Source: Clostridiales bacterium
GTDB lineage: Bacteria > Bacillota > Clostridia > Peptostreptococcales > Anaerovoracaceae
DNA length: 64,000 nt
Direction: 5' to 3'
NCBI GenBank assembly: GCA_015243575.1
Contig: CP042469.1
Span: 806,001 to 870,000, forward strand
Shown: positions 16,313 through 25,990 of the stretch, piece by piece
Position numbering within the stretch: the stretch's first letter is position 1
Layout of the letters: each line of letters opens with the position of its first letter
The notes under the pieces: generated by a model
What the model saw: the letters and a program-made list of their open reading frames with translations, nothing else
Told to the model about the DNA's origin: nothing
Database searches by the model: none
Made by a program: the position numbers and the translations under genes

Positions 16313-18274
16313 ATGAGTAGTAGAATACTTGCTGGCAGGTATGAATTACTTGAAAAGATAGGCGATGGCGGTATGGCCGTCGTATATAAAGCAAGATGTC
16401 GATTACTAAATCGCTTTGTAGCGATCAAGATATTAAAGCCTGAATTTACAAAGGATCTAAAATTCATAGAGAGCTTTCGGCGAGAATCCCAATCGGCAGC
16501 AAGTCTTTCTCACCCAAACATCGTTAATATTTTTGATGTGGGCAAGGAAGGCAATATCCATTACATTGTGATGGAGCTGGTTGAAGGAAAGGTTTTGAGC
16601 GATATTATCAAGGAAGAAGGCCCTATGGAATTCCAAAAAGCAGTGGAAATCGTTAAGCAGATAGCCCTTGCTTTAAATTTTGCTCATAAAAATCACATCA
16701 TACATAGGGACGTGAAGCCGCATAATATTCTGATTACCCCTGAAGGAGTGGCAAAAATCACTGATTTTGGGATTGCGAAAGCGGTGAATGCGGGAACCAT
16801 TGTTGGCAATACCGGAACGATTATGGGTTCGGTTCACTATTTTTCACCAGAACAGGCACGAGGCGGCTATGTGGATGAAAAATCTGATATCTATTCGCTG
16901 GGAATTGTTCTTTACGAATTGGTGACAGGAAAGGTCCCCTTCGATGCGGAAAACCCTGTTGCAGTTGCCATCATGCATATGAATGATGAGATGGTACCTC
17001 CCTCCACCTATGTTCCGGAAATACCGTCTGCCGTGGAAGATATCATCATGAAGGCGACAAACAAATACCAGGTGAATCGCTTTAAAACGGCCAGTGAGAT
17101 GTATGAAGCGCTGTGCCAGGCAGATATGCATAAAACAAGAGCCTTATCCGGTTTCGATCATTATTCGGGCGCCGGTTTGGATGCAACAATCGTTATGAAC
17201 GCCGTCAATGGTTTTAACGGGGCGGCAGACACAGGAGAGGACAATACCGGAGATATGAGAAAGAAGAATAAAGAAAACAAACCGAAAAAACGGATTCGAA
17301 TTAATAAAGTAAAGGTGGCCGCTATCATTTTAGCGCTGATTTGTGCAATTCCGGTGAGCCAGCTGATTCTGAGTGCATTTAACAGCCTTACCGCAACAAA
17401 AGAGGTAGCAGTTCCCAGCGTTCAGGGTATGACCGTTGATCAGGCAACTGCGGAACTGAGCAAGTACAACCTGAAGATCAAGGTAGGAGATGCAGTGACC
17501 AGCTCCCAATTTGCCGAAGGCGAGATCGTATCCCAAGACCCTAAAGCGGAAATGATGGTGAAGGAAGGGTTCTCCGTAACCGTTAGTATCAGCAAGGGTA
17601 AAGAAGAGGACGGCAAAATACCGAATGTAGTGAATAAGACAGCTTCTGATGCAAAATTCATTTTGGAAAGCTATGGTTTTGAGCAGGGCAGTGTATCGAC
17701 GGAAAACAGTGATTTTCCGAAGGATGTTGTCATACGCCAGTCTCCAGATGCGGGGACCAAGGCAGATCCTGGTACCAAGGTAAATCTGGTGGTCAGCCTG
17801 GGTAAGGCAATCGAACAGGTTCAGGTTCCAGATGTAAAAGGAAAAGATATCGATGCGGCTAAGGCAGAACTGGAAAAGATTGGTCTGCGTTTTGGTGCTG
17901 TAAGCTATGAGATGAGTGAGGCTTACGAAATCAATACAGTTATGTGGCAGCAGTACGAACCAAACACGATGGTGGATAAGGATACCGCTGTGAATCTAAA
18001 GGTCAGCACCGGCGATCAGCCGCCTGCAACTTCTAGGTCCATTCCGCTGACGGTTGACTTTAGCAATGCAAAGAACGAGGTATTTTATCTGACTGTGGTT
18101 ATATCTGATGAGTCCGGTGTAAGAACCATCATCAACAGAGAGCAGATGATTAAGAGCGACGGCTCTCAGATTCTTTCTCTGTCAGGTGACGGTGCGGGTA
18201 CCGTAAAAGTTCTTTTTGACAACGATGTTGTGATGGAGAAAAGTGTAAACTTTAATACTGGAGAAATTAATTAA
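16313..18274 (+). CDS. pknB: PASTA-domain serine/threonine protein kinase
   Basis: A 653-residue transmembrane Hanks-type kinase that senses cell-wall fragments. Kinase domain about 11-270: glycine loop IGDGGMAVVYKA, VAIK lysine, HRDVKPHN (H131, R132, D133), DFG, GSVHYFSPEQ. A basic juxtamembrane stretch (RKKNKENKPKKRIR) leads to a membrane helix at about 333-357. Outside are three PASTA repeats (about 367-432, 433-504, 505-573), then an extra C-terminal beta domain (about 585-653) not part of PASTA. It overlaps rsgA by one base (TAATG). Confidence 0.95.
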   Translation: MSSRILAGRYELLEKIGDGGMAVVYKARCRLLNRFVAIKILKPEFTKDLKFIESFRRESQSAASLSHPNIVNIFDVGKEGNIHYIVMELVEGKVLSDIIKEEGPMEFQKAVEIVKQIALALNFAHKNHIIHRDVKPHNILITPEGVAKITDFGIAKAVNAGTIVGNTGTIMGSVHYFSPEQARGGYVDEKSDIYSLGIVLYELVTGKVPFDAENPVAVAIMHMNDEMVPPSTYVPEIPSAVEDIIMKATNKYQVNRFKTASEMYEALCQADMHKTRALSGFDHYSGAGLDATIVMNAVNGFNGAADTGEDNTGDMRKKNKENKPKKRIRINKVKVAAIILALICAIPVSQLILSAFNSLTATKEVAVPSVQGMTVDQATAELSKYNLKIKVGDAVTSSQFAEGEIVSQDPKAEMMVKEGFSVTVSISKGKEEDGKIPNVVNKTASDAKFILESYGFEQGSVSTENSDFPKDVVIRQSPDAGTKADPGTKVNLVVSLGKAIEQVQVPDVKGKDIDAAKAELEKIGLRFGAVSYEMSEAYEINTVMWQQYEPNTMVDKDTAVNLKVSTGDQPPATSRSIPLTVDFSNAKNEVFYLTVVISDESGVRTIINREQMIKSDGSQILSLSGDGAGTVKVLFDNDVVMEKSVNFNTGEIN

Positions 18275-19140
18275 TGAAGGGTATCATCATAAAGGGGATT
18301 GCAGGGTTTTATTACGTTAAGACAGAAGAACGCGTCTATCAGAGTAAAGCCAGGGGGATTTTTAAGAAGGATGGGATCACTCCATATGTAGGAGATGAGG
18401 TTATCATTGCGCCTCTAGACGAAACGGAAGCGGTTGTCAATGAAATTTTGCCGAGAAAGAACTGCTTTATTCGTCCTCCCATTGCAAACGTTGATTGCTT
18501 TATCATCGTTACCGCAGCTGCAAAGCCCCAGCCGAACCCTGATATTATAGATAAATTTCTTGTTATGGCTGAAAAAAATCATACAGACATCATTGTGTGT
18601 ATCAATAAGATCGATCTTGTAAGCGAAGAAAAGCGGAGATCGATCGAGAGCATTTATGAGAGCATCTATCCGGTTGTTTGTATTTGCGGAGCGACGGGAG
18701 ATGGGATTCAAACGCTTGTACAATTGATGGGGTCACGAAAGTGTGCTCTGGCAGGTCCTTCCGGCACAGGAAAATCAACCATACTCAATCGCCTTCAAAC
18801 CCGCTTTCTTGTTGAAACCGGGGATATCAGTGAGAAGACGAAGCGAGGAAAGCATACCACTCGGCATGTGGAACTGTTTGAGACGGATTCCGGTGCGCTG
18901 GTGTTTGATACGCCTGGCTTTACCTCCTTCGATATCTTGGATGCTGATACAGAGGAATTGCATTTCCTTTATCCGGAGATGGTACCTTTCATCGGAAGTT
19001 GTAAATATGATGACTGCAGGCACGTCAAAGAACCGGACTGCAGCGTAAGAGATGCTGTTATAGCAGGGAAGATTCATGAATCCCGATATCAGTCCTACTT
19101 GAGTCAATACAAAGAGATTCAGGAAAAGAAGAAGTATTAA
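18274..19140 (+). CDS. rsgA: Ribosome small-subunit GTPase A
   Basis: RsgA checks late 30S assembly. 288 residues with OB fold (1-70), circularly permuted G domain (G4 NKID at 111-114 comes before G1 GPSGTGKST at 161-169, then DTPGF), and a C-terminal zinc finger with CKYDDCRHVKEPDC. The position between pknB and rpe is standard in Firmicutes. Confidence 0.96.
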   Translation: MKGIIIKGIAGFYYVKTEERVYQSKARGIFKKDGITPYVGDEVIIAPLDETEAVVNEILPRKNCFIRPPIANVDCFIIVTAAAKPQPNPDIIDKFLVMAEKNHTDIIVCINKIDLVSEEKRRSIESIYESIYPVVCICGATGDGIQTLVQLMGSRKCALAGPSGTGKSTILNRLQTRFLVETGDISEKTKRGKHTTRHVELFETDSGALVFDTPGFTSFDILDADTEELHFLYPEMVPFIGSCKYDDCRHVKEPDCSVRDAVIAGKIHESRYQSYLSQYKEIQEKKKY

Positions 19141-19172
19141 TTGATCACGAATTGTGAAGATAAGGAGAATTT

Positions 19173-19826
19173 ATGAACCGCTTAGCACCCTCATTATTAT
19201 CCGCAGATTTTTCCAGACTTGGCCAGCAGGTTGCCGCGATCGAAAAGGCAGGGGCACAGGTAATCCATGTAGATGTAATGGATGGACATTTCGTCCCCAA
19301 TATCAGCTTTGGTGCTGTGGTAATGAAAAGTCTTTTGGGAAAGACAAAGCTTCCCTTTGATGTTCATCTGATGATCGAAAACCCAGATCAGTATCTAGAG
19401 AGCTTCGTGACGGACAATACCGAGATTATAACGGTTCATGCGGAAGCTTGCCGACATCTGCACAGAACGGTTCAGCATATTAAATCTCTTGGGGTCAAGG
19501 CCGGAGTGGCGTTGAATCCTGCTACTCCCCTTTCGGTTTTGGACTATGTCCTGGAGGATCTTGATCTTGTTTTGATCATGTCTGTTAATCCGGGATTTGG
19601 GGGGCAGAAATTCATTCCCTCTCAGCTTGATAAGATTAAGACACTGAAGGAAATGAAAGATCAGAGAAATCCCAAACTGGTAATCGCAGTTGATGGCGGC
19701 ATCAACTTGGATAACATCAAAACCGTGGCAGATGCAGGAGTTGAACTTCTTGTAGCAGGCTCGATGGTCTTTGATGCGCCTGATATAGAGAGCAGAGTGA
19801 AAGAATTGCTGGAGCTGATTCAATAG
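19173..19826 (+). CDS. rpe: Ribulose-phosphate 3-epimerase
   Basis: Interconverts ribulose 5-phosphate and xylulose 5-phosphate. 217-residue TIM barrel with [50 protein letters not shown] and the phosphate-binding VAGSMVF. RBS AAGGAG precedes the ATG. Last gene of the prpC operon. Confidence 0.96.
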   Translation: MNRLAPSLLSADFSRLGQQVAAIEKAGAQVIHVDVMDGHFVPNISFGAVVMKSLLGKTKLPFDVHLMIENPDQYLESFVTDNTEIITVHAEACRHLHRTVQHIKSLGVKAGVALNPATPLSVLDYVLEDLDLVLIMSVNPGFGGQKFIPSQLDKIKTLKEMKDQRNPKLVIAVDGGINLDNIKTVADAGVELLVAGSMVFDAPDIESRVKELLELIQ

Positions 19827-19887
19827 CGATTATAAGCAGGATTGAATCCTAACAAGCATTTATAAAGATTAAAACCTTGGATGAAAT

Positions 19888-19924
19888 ACCTCCTCTATCG
19901 ATGATAGGGGAGGTTTATTAATTT
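19888..19924 (+). terminator. Hairpin after rpe, probable terminator
   Basis: ACCTCCTCTATC pairs with (G)ATAGGGGAGGT around a short loop, followed by TTATTAATTT. Downstream of rpe, before the convergent tpiA-like gene. Confidence 0.7.
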
Positions 19925-20020
19925 CGGTTCTATAATCAATGGTTGGGGTGACCATCAATCAAACAAATTGATTAGGATAGCAGAGATATTTCCGCTGTCA
20001 TAGTATTTCATGATCCTACG

Positions 20021-20065
20021 ATACCCTCCATCACGAGTACGATCGTACTAGTGATAGGAGGGTAT
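20021..20065. other. Long palindrome between rpe and the TIM-family gene
   Basis: ATACCCTCC-ATCAC at 20021 pairs with GTGAT-GGAGGGTAT ending at 20065, with a further GTACGATCGTAC palindrome in the centre. No T-run is seen on either side. Confidence 0.65.
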
Positions 20066-20108
20066 ACCGAAAATCAAATGACCGAATTGATCTTTCTATA
20101 AAAAGAAA

Positions 20109-20915
20109 TCATTTGTTCGTGTCAGCTGCGCTCTCTCTATTCTGATAAGTCAGCAGTGAACTTCTGATCAACAGGTTGAAATCATCTGCCTGCCAGGCAC
20201 TTCGTCCTGTAAAGAGTCCATCAATGGATGGCTGAACAATCAAATCTTCTGCATTCCCCGGATTGACACTTCCTCCGTAAAGGACGGGTATTTGTTTTGC
20301 TTCTTCTCCAAATAATTCGGAGAGACATTCCTTGATTAGCCGATGCATGCGTTCTGCATAATCTGAGGTTGCGGGAATTCCATTCACTCCAATAGCCCAC
20401 ACTGGTTCGTAGGCAATCCACAATTGATGAATACGTTCATTGGGGATATTGTGAAGTCCAATTTTAAGCTGTCTTCGGAGGACTTCCTCACTGACGCCGA
20501 AGTTTTTTTCTTCAAGGGTCTCTCCGATGCAGAGTAAAACGGTAAGGTCGTGAGAAAGAGCAGAACGTACCTTTTTATTTTCATCAATATCCGATTCTCT
20601 AAAAACGTGCCTTCTCTCAGAATGACCGATCATAACCAGCTCAAGATTCAATTCTTTCAGCATAATAGGAGAGATTTCTCCGGTAAATTGCCCCTGATCT
20701 TCCCAATTCATATTCTGAGCACCCAATTTTATTAAATTTTGATCGATGGTTTCTGATGCTTTCACAAGAGAGGTATAAGATGGGATGACAAACAGTTCGA
20801 TGTTGTCCCTGCTGATGTCTTTGGTCAAATCCGCCAATTTGCTCAAATAATCCAAGGTATCAGAGATGGTTTTATACATTTTCAGATTGGTGCCGAAATA
20901 AAGTTTCTGATTCAT
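20109..20915 (-). CDS. Triosephosphate-isomerase-family ketose-phosphate isomerase (LerI/EryH-like)
   Basis: A 268-residue TIM-family isomerase. Catalytic residues are kept: N10 and K12 (FGTNLKMYK), H98 (IGHSERR), E170 (AYEPVWAIG). It departs from glycolytic TpiA: the start is GTNLKMYK rather than GNWKMN, and the phosphate loop reads LFTGRSAW instead of VGGASL. In the L-erythrulose 1-phosphate isomerases (LerI, EryH) I recall similar GTxxKMxKT and GRSAW runs. Together with the RpiB-like and kinase genes of this locus this points to a tetrulose phosphate substrate, by inference. RBS AAAGGAG precedes the ATG. It is read divergently from the regulator and transport genes. Plain TpiA remains possible. 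Confidence 0.8.
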   Translation of the reverse strand: MNQKLYFGTNLKMYKTISDTLDYLSKLADLTKDISRDNIELFVIPSYTSLVKASETIDQNLIKLGAQNMNWEDQGQFTGEISPIMLKELNLELVMIGHSERRHVFRESDIDENKKVRSALSHDLTVLLCIGETLEEKNFGVSEEVLRRQLKIGLHNIPNERIHQLWIAYEPVWAIGVNGIPATSDYAERMHRLIKECLSELFGEEAKQIPVLYGGSVNPGNAEDLIVQPSIDGLFTGRSAWQADDFNLLIRSSLLTYQNRESAADTNK

Positions 20916-21061
20916 TGTTTTTCTCCTTTAATTTCAAAAGCAAGATGCTGTCGTTAGAAAATTCCTCCGCTGCACCTTATGGGGTGCTGTCAGGAGTGGC
21001 TAAGTTTGTTAAAAAAACAAAGCCAAAAAACCGGTCTGTCCGGCCCTTTTCCTTACGCTAT

Positions 21062-21078
21062 TTACTTTCAAAGAAGAA
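21062..21078. promoter_or_regulatory. 17-bp motif shared with sugar-binding protein leader
   Basis: TTACTTTCAAAGAAGAA occurs here, upstream of the TIM-family gene, and again at 26187-26203, just before the binding-protein gene. A candidate shared control site; function unproven. Confidence 0.35.
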
Positions 21079-21225
21079 GAATTAAAATGATGCCGTACTA
21101 TGCCTTCATGATCCCCGGAACATGTTCCAAAGCCGGGCTCTCCGATGCATGCGTGATCATCATTGTTAATTCATATTCATTTTATAATACAATATAACAA
21201 TATACAACTAGAAAAAAGTTTATTA

Positions 21226-21423
21226 TAATAAATGCAAATAGGAAACAAAATCTAAGATTTTGTCATGATGCATTTATTGATCGTTATGAAGCAAACCGGA
21301 GCAACGGTTTGCACGAATGATAGAATTAGGGGGAACTGAAAAACCCCTATCCTTTCCCAGGGGTTTTTCAGACCGGATGAAATCCGGCGGCATCTCAAAC
21401 CTTCAGAATCAAGGATGTTTGAG
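21226..21423 (+). repeat. Structured direct repeat, copy 1
   Basis: About 198 bp, repeated at 21589 with few differences. It is built of nested perfect stems: AATAAATGCA/TGCATTTATT enclosing CAAAATC/GATTTTG, GCAAACCG/CGGTTTGC, CTGAAAAACCCC/GGGGTTTTTCAG (21336-21347 with 21360-21371) and CCGGAT/ATCCGG. A 13-bp outer stem AATTAGGGGGAAC (21324-21336) closes with GTTCCCCCTAATT at 21428-21440, present only in this copy. Confidence 0.85.
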
Positions 21424-21455
21424 GTGTGTTCCCCCTAATTATTGGCGAGCGAAAC

Positions 21456-21575
21456 CGAAGGTGACCCAATATTTAGCATCACCTTCGCACAAAACATGAG
21501 ATTTTTTTCTGGAAACAACCTCATGTTTTGAGAATTCGAAAAGGCCATACCAGTAGGTAGAGGCATTTTCGAATT
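21456..21575 (+). other. Three perfect hairpins between the repeat copies
   Basis: CGAAGGTGA/TCACCTTCG (21456-21464 with 21479-21487), AAAACATGAG/CTCATGTTTT (21491-21500 with 21520-21529) and AATTCGAAAA/TTTTCGAATT (21533-21542 with 21566-21575). No coding potential is seen here. Confidence 0.8.
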
Positions 21576-21588
21576 GTTTCGTAAGCCC

Positions 21589-21787
21589 TAATAAATGCAA
21601 ATAGGAAACAAAATCTAAGATTTTGTCATGATGCATTTATTGATCGTTATGAAGCAAACCGGAGCAACGGTTTGCACGAATGATAGAATTAGGGGGAACT
21701 GAAAAACCCCTATCCTTTCCCAGGGGTTTTTCAGACCGGATGAAATCCGTCGGCACCTCGAACCCCTCAGAATCAAGGATGTTTGAG
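21589..21787 (+). repeat. Structured direct repeat, copy 2
   Basis: Second copy of the 198-bp element, one base longer, with changes mainly in the last 40 bp. The 3' closing strand GTTCCCCCTAATT is absent, and the copy runs directly into the regulator gene upstream region. Confidence 0.85.
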
Positions 21788-21831
21788 ACGAGAGTTATTG
21801 CGGAAAAGTGAAAGACGAATCAGGTGATGAA

Positions 21832-23448
21832 ATGCTGGACAGAAAGTTACGAGTACTAATTGTTGACGATGAATTTCATATTGCGATGCTGATCAAAAAG
21901 CTGATCAAATGGGATGACATTGGATTGGAATGCGTGAACGTAGTAGACAACGGTGAGAGAGCCTATCGTATCATTACCGAGGAGAATCCTGACATCGTCA
22001 TTACGGATATCAGAATGCCAAAGATTAATGGCCTTGATTTGATCAGTATGACAAAAAAAGAAAATGAAAGCGTTAAATTTATCGTGGTCAGCGGGTATAA
22101 GGAATTTGAATATGCGCATAAGGCATTGCAATACGGCGTGAACGATTATTTGCTGAAACCTGTGAATGAGGAGGAACTGAATAAAGTTCTTCAAAATATT
22201 TGTGCAGCTTTTGCAGATGAAGGCCTCAAGCAGAGAGAGGGAGAGAAATTTAAAAAAACCATCTCGGTTAGTGAACAGATCATCAAAAACAACCTGCTGA
22301 ACAATATCATTGAAATGAATGAGCATCCGACATTGGCGGATCTGGAAGAGAAATATAATCTGTCTTTTCATGAAGGCGCATATCGGGGAATTGACATTAA
22401 ATTGGACTATTGGGACTATGAGAAAAGTGATAAAAAGCAGGATACGATCACCATGGACAAGGTTGTGATGATCCTTGATAGTATGGTGAAAAATAATGTT
22501 TATGAATATATGATCTGCAAAAAGACCAATTTGAATATTTACTGTATTTTGAATTATAACGCACTTCAGTGGAAGGAAATTAAGACAATTATCAATAATA
22601 TCCTGTCGGAAATCCAAGAATATCTGATTGGTTTTGAACAGTATAAAATAACCATTGGCATCGGCCCTGAAGCTTTGGAATTTGAGAAAATAAAGCATTC
22701 AATCTCTGCATCTCATATAGCAGTCTTAAACAGGATTAAACTTGGAACAGGAAGATTGATTTATTTTGATTCATTGCAGCCGGAAAGCAAATTTGATCTT
22801 GGGAAACATCTATCCGTTCATAAGGAATCGTATCTCATGAGCATTGAATCTCTTTCCAGAGAGTCCCTGGAACAGACGATCCAACAAATGTACCAAAAAT
22901 TTCAGAATGAAGAAAACCATGATTTTGCAGTCTGTTATGATATTGCCTATGAGCTGATCGACTTGTTTTTTGGGCATATTACAGTGCAAAATAGTGAAGG
23001 AAAACAGCTGATCCAGGTAATGCAAAATGCTTGTCAACACTGTTACACTCTGGAACTTTTAACGGGGATGCTGAAAAATTATCTGGGAAGCTATCTGGAA
23101 ACCTGTCTGAAGCAGCTAGAAATCGAAACGGCAAAACCGATCCGGCAAGCAAAGCAGTACATAAATGAGCACTATCGAGACAAGATCATACTGGAGGATA
23201 TTGCGACAATTGTGGACCTGAATCCTGTATATTTCAGTGTTTTATTTAAAAAGGAAACCGGTATGAATTTCAGCGTTTATCTCGTACATATCCGAATGGA
23301 AATTGCTAAGGAATTGATTCGGGGAAGCAATAAGACCATTGCTGCTATTGCTGATGATGTAGGCTATAAGGACAGTCGGCACTTCAGCCAGACCTTTACC
23401 AAAACCGTTGGGATCAAACCTGCGCTATATCGCAAGCTCTATTCCTAG
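21832..23448 (+). CDS. YesN-type response regulator with AraC DNA-binding domain
   Basis: About 538 residues. The receiver domain (1-120) has the acidic pair in LIVDDE, phospho-acceptor D59 (IVITDIRMPK) and LLKPV lysine. A long middle region (about 140-430) resembles the linker domain of YesN-like regulators. The C-terminal AraC helix-turn-helix (about 436-538) shows LEDIATIVDLNPVYFSVLFKK-type and VGYKDSRHFSQTF sequences. Start ATG 21832 has AGGTG before it; a GTG at 21808 would add eight residues. It forms a two-component system with the next gene and probably controls the sugar locus. Confidence 0.9.
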   Translation: MLDRKLRVLIVDDEFHIAMLIKKLIKWDDIGLECVNVVDNGERAYRIITEENPDIVITDIRMPKINGLDLISMTKKENESVKFIVVSGYKEFEYAHKALQYGVNDYLLKPVNEEELNKVLQNICAAFADEGLKQREGEKFKKTISVSEQIIKNNLLNNIIEMNEHPTLADLEEKYNLSFHEGAYRGIDIKLDYWDYEKSDKKQDTITMDKVVMILDSMVKNNVYEYMICKKTNLNIYCILNYNALQWKEIKTIINNILSEIQEYLIGFEQYKITIGIGPEALEFEKIKHSISASHIAVLNRIKLGTGRLIYFDSLQPESKFDLGKHLSVHKESYLMSIESLSRESLEQTIQQMYQKFQNEENHDFAVCYDIAYELIDLFFGHITVQNSEGKQLIQVMQNACQHCYTLELLTGMLKNYLGSYLETCLKQLEIETAKPIRQAKQYINEHYRDKIILEDIATIVDLNPVYFSVLFKKETGMNFSVYLVHIRMEIAKELIRGSNKTIAAIADDVGYKDSRHFSQTFTKTVGIKPALYRKLYS

Positions 23449-23495
23449 GTTTTCTAACCAGTTATTTAGAGTACTCTGTACTAGGAGATTTTATT

Positions 23496-24551
23496 ATGGG
23501 TATGGCAAGAACGATCAAATTATATATGATGTTTCTTTTTCTGCTCATCCTTTTTCTATTGCTTGGGTATATCACCAAGCTGCTGTCGCCGATCTGGATG
23601 GGGATTTTTATCGTGAATCTGACCATTCTAACGCTGTGGCTTTATTTGACTATCGCCAAGCCTCTTTCGAGTTTTGAAGATTCACTCGATCGCAGCATCG
23701 AAACGGAACTGGGAAGCGAAGCGCTTCTGGACAATCTATCTGATGATGTTTTATTTAAGAATAAAATTAAAGATCTGGTAGAAAAGTGCGCCAATGAGAT
23801 GATACGAGAAAATTCGGCAGAAATGCTGGATAAGCAGGCTGAACTGGCAGCTCTACAAAGCCAGATCAACCCTCATTTTCTGTATAACACATTAGAGACG
23901 ATACGGGGCTATGCTTTAATTGATGATAATAATGATATCGCAAAAATTGTAGAGGCTCTTGCTGCATTCTTCCGTTACAGTATCAACCGAAGAGCGGATC
24001 TTGTTACCCTTCGCGATGAACTGGTGAACATCCAGAACTACATGATGATTCTGAAGTTTCGATTCAATAATCGCTTTACGCTGGAGATCATTATCGATGA
24101 TGATGATTCCAAGGCTTACGATTATTTTATTCCAAAGCTGATTCTTCAGCCGATTGTTGAAAATGCGATTTTCCATGGACTTGAGGATTGTGTTGAGGGT
24201 GGCAGGGTCACCATTGAAGTCATAGAAACAGAGAAGAACCTGCTGATTACTGTTTCCGACAACGGGAAAGGAATGGATGGAAAAGCACTGAATGATCTGA
24301 ATGAAAGAATTCGGTCGGCGGAACGAAATCTGGAAGACTACAAGGGAGGCGCGCATCGAAACACCGGTATTGCCCTTTCCAACATTCAGAAGCGAATCCA
24401 GCTGCTATTTGGACCAGACTACGGCTTGAGTGTATACAGCACCGCAAATCAAGGAACTGATGTAGAGCTTACAATCCCTGCAGGCTATGAACGAAGAATG
24501 CAGAAAGGAATCGTAACAGACCATGAAAAAGGAAATGCTGCGCATCAATAA
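23496..24551 (+). CDS. YesM/LytS-type sensor histidine kinase
   Basis: 351 residues. Two membrane helices (about 10-28 and 34-52) are joined by a very short loop, so there is almost no extracellular sensor domain. The His_kinase domain carries the phospho-acceptor H127 (SQINPHFLYNTLETI) and the ATPase part has VENAIFHGL, DNGKGMD and GIALSNIQKR. Lack of a sensor domain suggests that the signal comes from a partner; the downstream ABC-like protein, whose gene overlaps this one by about 29 bp, is the obvious candidate. Confidence 0.92.
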   Translation: MGMARTIKLYMMFLFLLILFLLLGYITKLLSPIWMGIFIVNLTILTLWLYLTIAKPLSSFEDSLDRSIETELGSEALLDNLSDDVLFKNKIKDLVEKCANEMIRENSAEMLDKQAELAALQSQINPHFLYNTLETIRGYALIDDNNDIAKIVEALAAFFRYSINRRADLVTLRDELVNIQNYMMILKFRFNNRFTLEIIIDDDDSKAYDYFIPKLILQPIVENAIFHGLEDCVEGGRVTIEVIETEKNLLITVSDNGKGMDGKALNDLNERIRSAERNLEDYKGGAHRNTGIALSNIQKRIQLLFGPDYGLSVYSTANQGTDVELTIPAGYERRMQKGIVTDHEKGNAAHQ

Positions 24552-25980
24552 TCTAAATATGGAGTACAGCACCACCGAGCGGCTGAGGAATATTACCTTA
24601 TGCCTTTTGGCCGGGGAGTGTGTTGGATTTCTGGGATTGGAGAATTCAGGGAAAAGATTGCTGGAAGATTTCATCTGCGGTAAGCTGAATGTGGATCGAG
24701 TCAGCTTTTATTTTGACGGAGTACGCCGAATTAATACGGAGGATCTGTGCAGATACGTATACAAGATTATCGCTTCAAATTTCTTGATTGATGACTGGAC
24801 CGTTGCGGAATATATTTTTTTGGTTGATGAAAGCTCCTTTTTAGGAATCAATAAGAAAAGGCTTGCTGCGAAAACGGAGGAGCTCTTTTTAGAATTTGGA
24901 CTGGAGATCAATCCTGATCGAAAATTAAAAAAGCTGACAGAGCTGGAAAAGCGGATGGTGGACCTGTTGAAGGCGTATAGCAAGCATTCTAGAATCGTCG
25001 TCATTGAAGACGAATTTGAGGGTTGTTCCACAATGGATATTAAAAAGTTCAAGGAGCTGATCGATCGTGTTTCAAGTAGGGAACTCGCCGTTGTTGTGAA
25101 CAGTCACTCTGATCATGTCTCACGAATTCTTTCTGATAAATTTATCATCTTCAAGAAGGGCAGCATTGTTAAAAAGTGTCGAAAAGACTTTATTATTGAT
25201 AACAGCAACCTGGAGGAACTTTTGTTGGGGGGGACTCGAACTTCACCAGAGATACTGGCAGATGCAGATGGCGTGGAAGACGAAAAAATCGTCAATGATA
25301 GAAAAAGCCAAAAGGGGATACAAATGCATCTTAAAGAATCTCAAGCGATAATCTATTCTATTGGCAACATGACTCTGAAACGAGGATGTGTCTTCCATTT
25401 TGACTTCTATCAGGGTGAAGTTACAACTATTCTTTCGCTGGATCTAAAGGAAAAAACCCAGCTGTTTCAACTCCTGTCCGGCAGAACCATCGATAAAACA
25501 ATGAATATTGTTCTCGAAAAGAAGCGATGTGACTTTAATGACATTATCGGCTTTGTTAAAAACAGGATTGCATCCATCGCAGATATGGGCGGCGAAAGTG
25601 AGCTGCTTCTCAGCATGTCAGCGGGGAATAATCTTCTAATTCCGTCTTTAGAAAAAATATCAGCCGTGCAGCATGTTCTCATGGAGCGCAGAGTATTGAA
25701 AATGCTCGAGAATGAGATAAAAAATAATTTGAAGGTGAAGCATGAAAACATCCGGGATATGAGTGTGAACGAATATATCCTACTTCTTTTGGAACGATGG
25801 CTTATCTACAAGCCTAAGGTGATGATCTTATTTGAACCCTTTGTACACTGTGATATCTTTGGTGTTTCTCTGGTCAAATCCTATATCAAGAAATTTACAG
25901 AAGCCGGTTCGGCTGTAATCATAATCAAATCCAGAGAAGAATACGTAGAGGATATTTCAGACCGGATCATACATATCTAA
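24523..25980 (+). CDS. Degenerate tandem ABC-ATPase-like protein
   Basis: 485 residues with the length and duplicated layout of a sugar ABC ATPase (RbsA/MglA class) but with key motifs worn away. First half: the P-loop reads GLENSGKR (38-45), with R in place of S/T; the usual LSGGQ signature is replaced by KKLTELEKRMV, while the Walker B-like IVVIEDEFEG survives. Second half (about 275-485): LSLDLKEKT stands where a P-loop should be, but MILFEPFVHCDIFG and a switch-like IIIKSREE remain. ATP hydrolysis is doubtful. It overlaps the kinase gene and is followed by a terminator, so it belongs to the regulatory operon and not the transporter operon. A signalling role is inferred. Confidence 0.75.
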   Translation: MKKEMLRINNLNMEYSTTERLRNITLCLLAGECVGFLGLENSGKRLLEDFICGKLNVDRVSFYFDGVRRINTEDLCRYVYKIIASNFLIDDWTVAEYIFLVDESSFLGINKKRLAAKTEELFLEFGLEINPDRKLKKLTELEKRMVDLLKAYSKHSRIVVIEDEFEGCSTMDIKKFKELIDRVSSRELAVVVNSHSDHVSRILSDKFIIFKKGSIVKKCRKDFIIDNSNLEELLLGGTRTSPEILADADGVEDEKIVNDRKSQKGIQMHLKESQAIIYSIGNMTLKRGCVFHFDFYQGEVTTILSLDLKEKTQLFQLLSGRTIDKTMNIVLEKKRCDFNDIIGFVKNRIASIADMGGESELLLSMSAGNNLLIPSLEKISAVQHVLMERRVLKMLENEIKNNLKVKHENIRDMSVNEYILLLLERWLIYKPKVMILFEPFVHCDIFGVSLVKSYIKKFTEAGSAVIIIKSREEYVEDISDRIIHI

Positions 25981-25990
25981 AATACTTTTA

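Noticed and set aside
20021-20065. Palindrome as terminator for either flanking gene
   Set aside because: No T-run follows on either strand and a better terminator for rpe exists at 19888.
20916-21831. Short open frames in the hairpin region, such as 21317-21499
   Set aside because: They cross several perfect palindromes, lack ribosome sites and show no family likeness.
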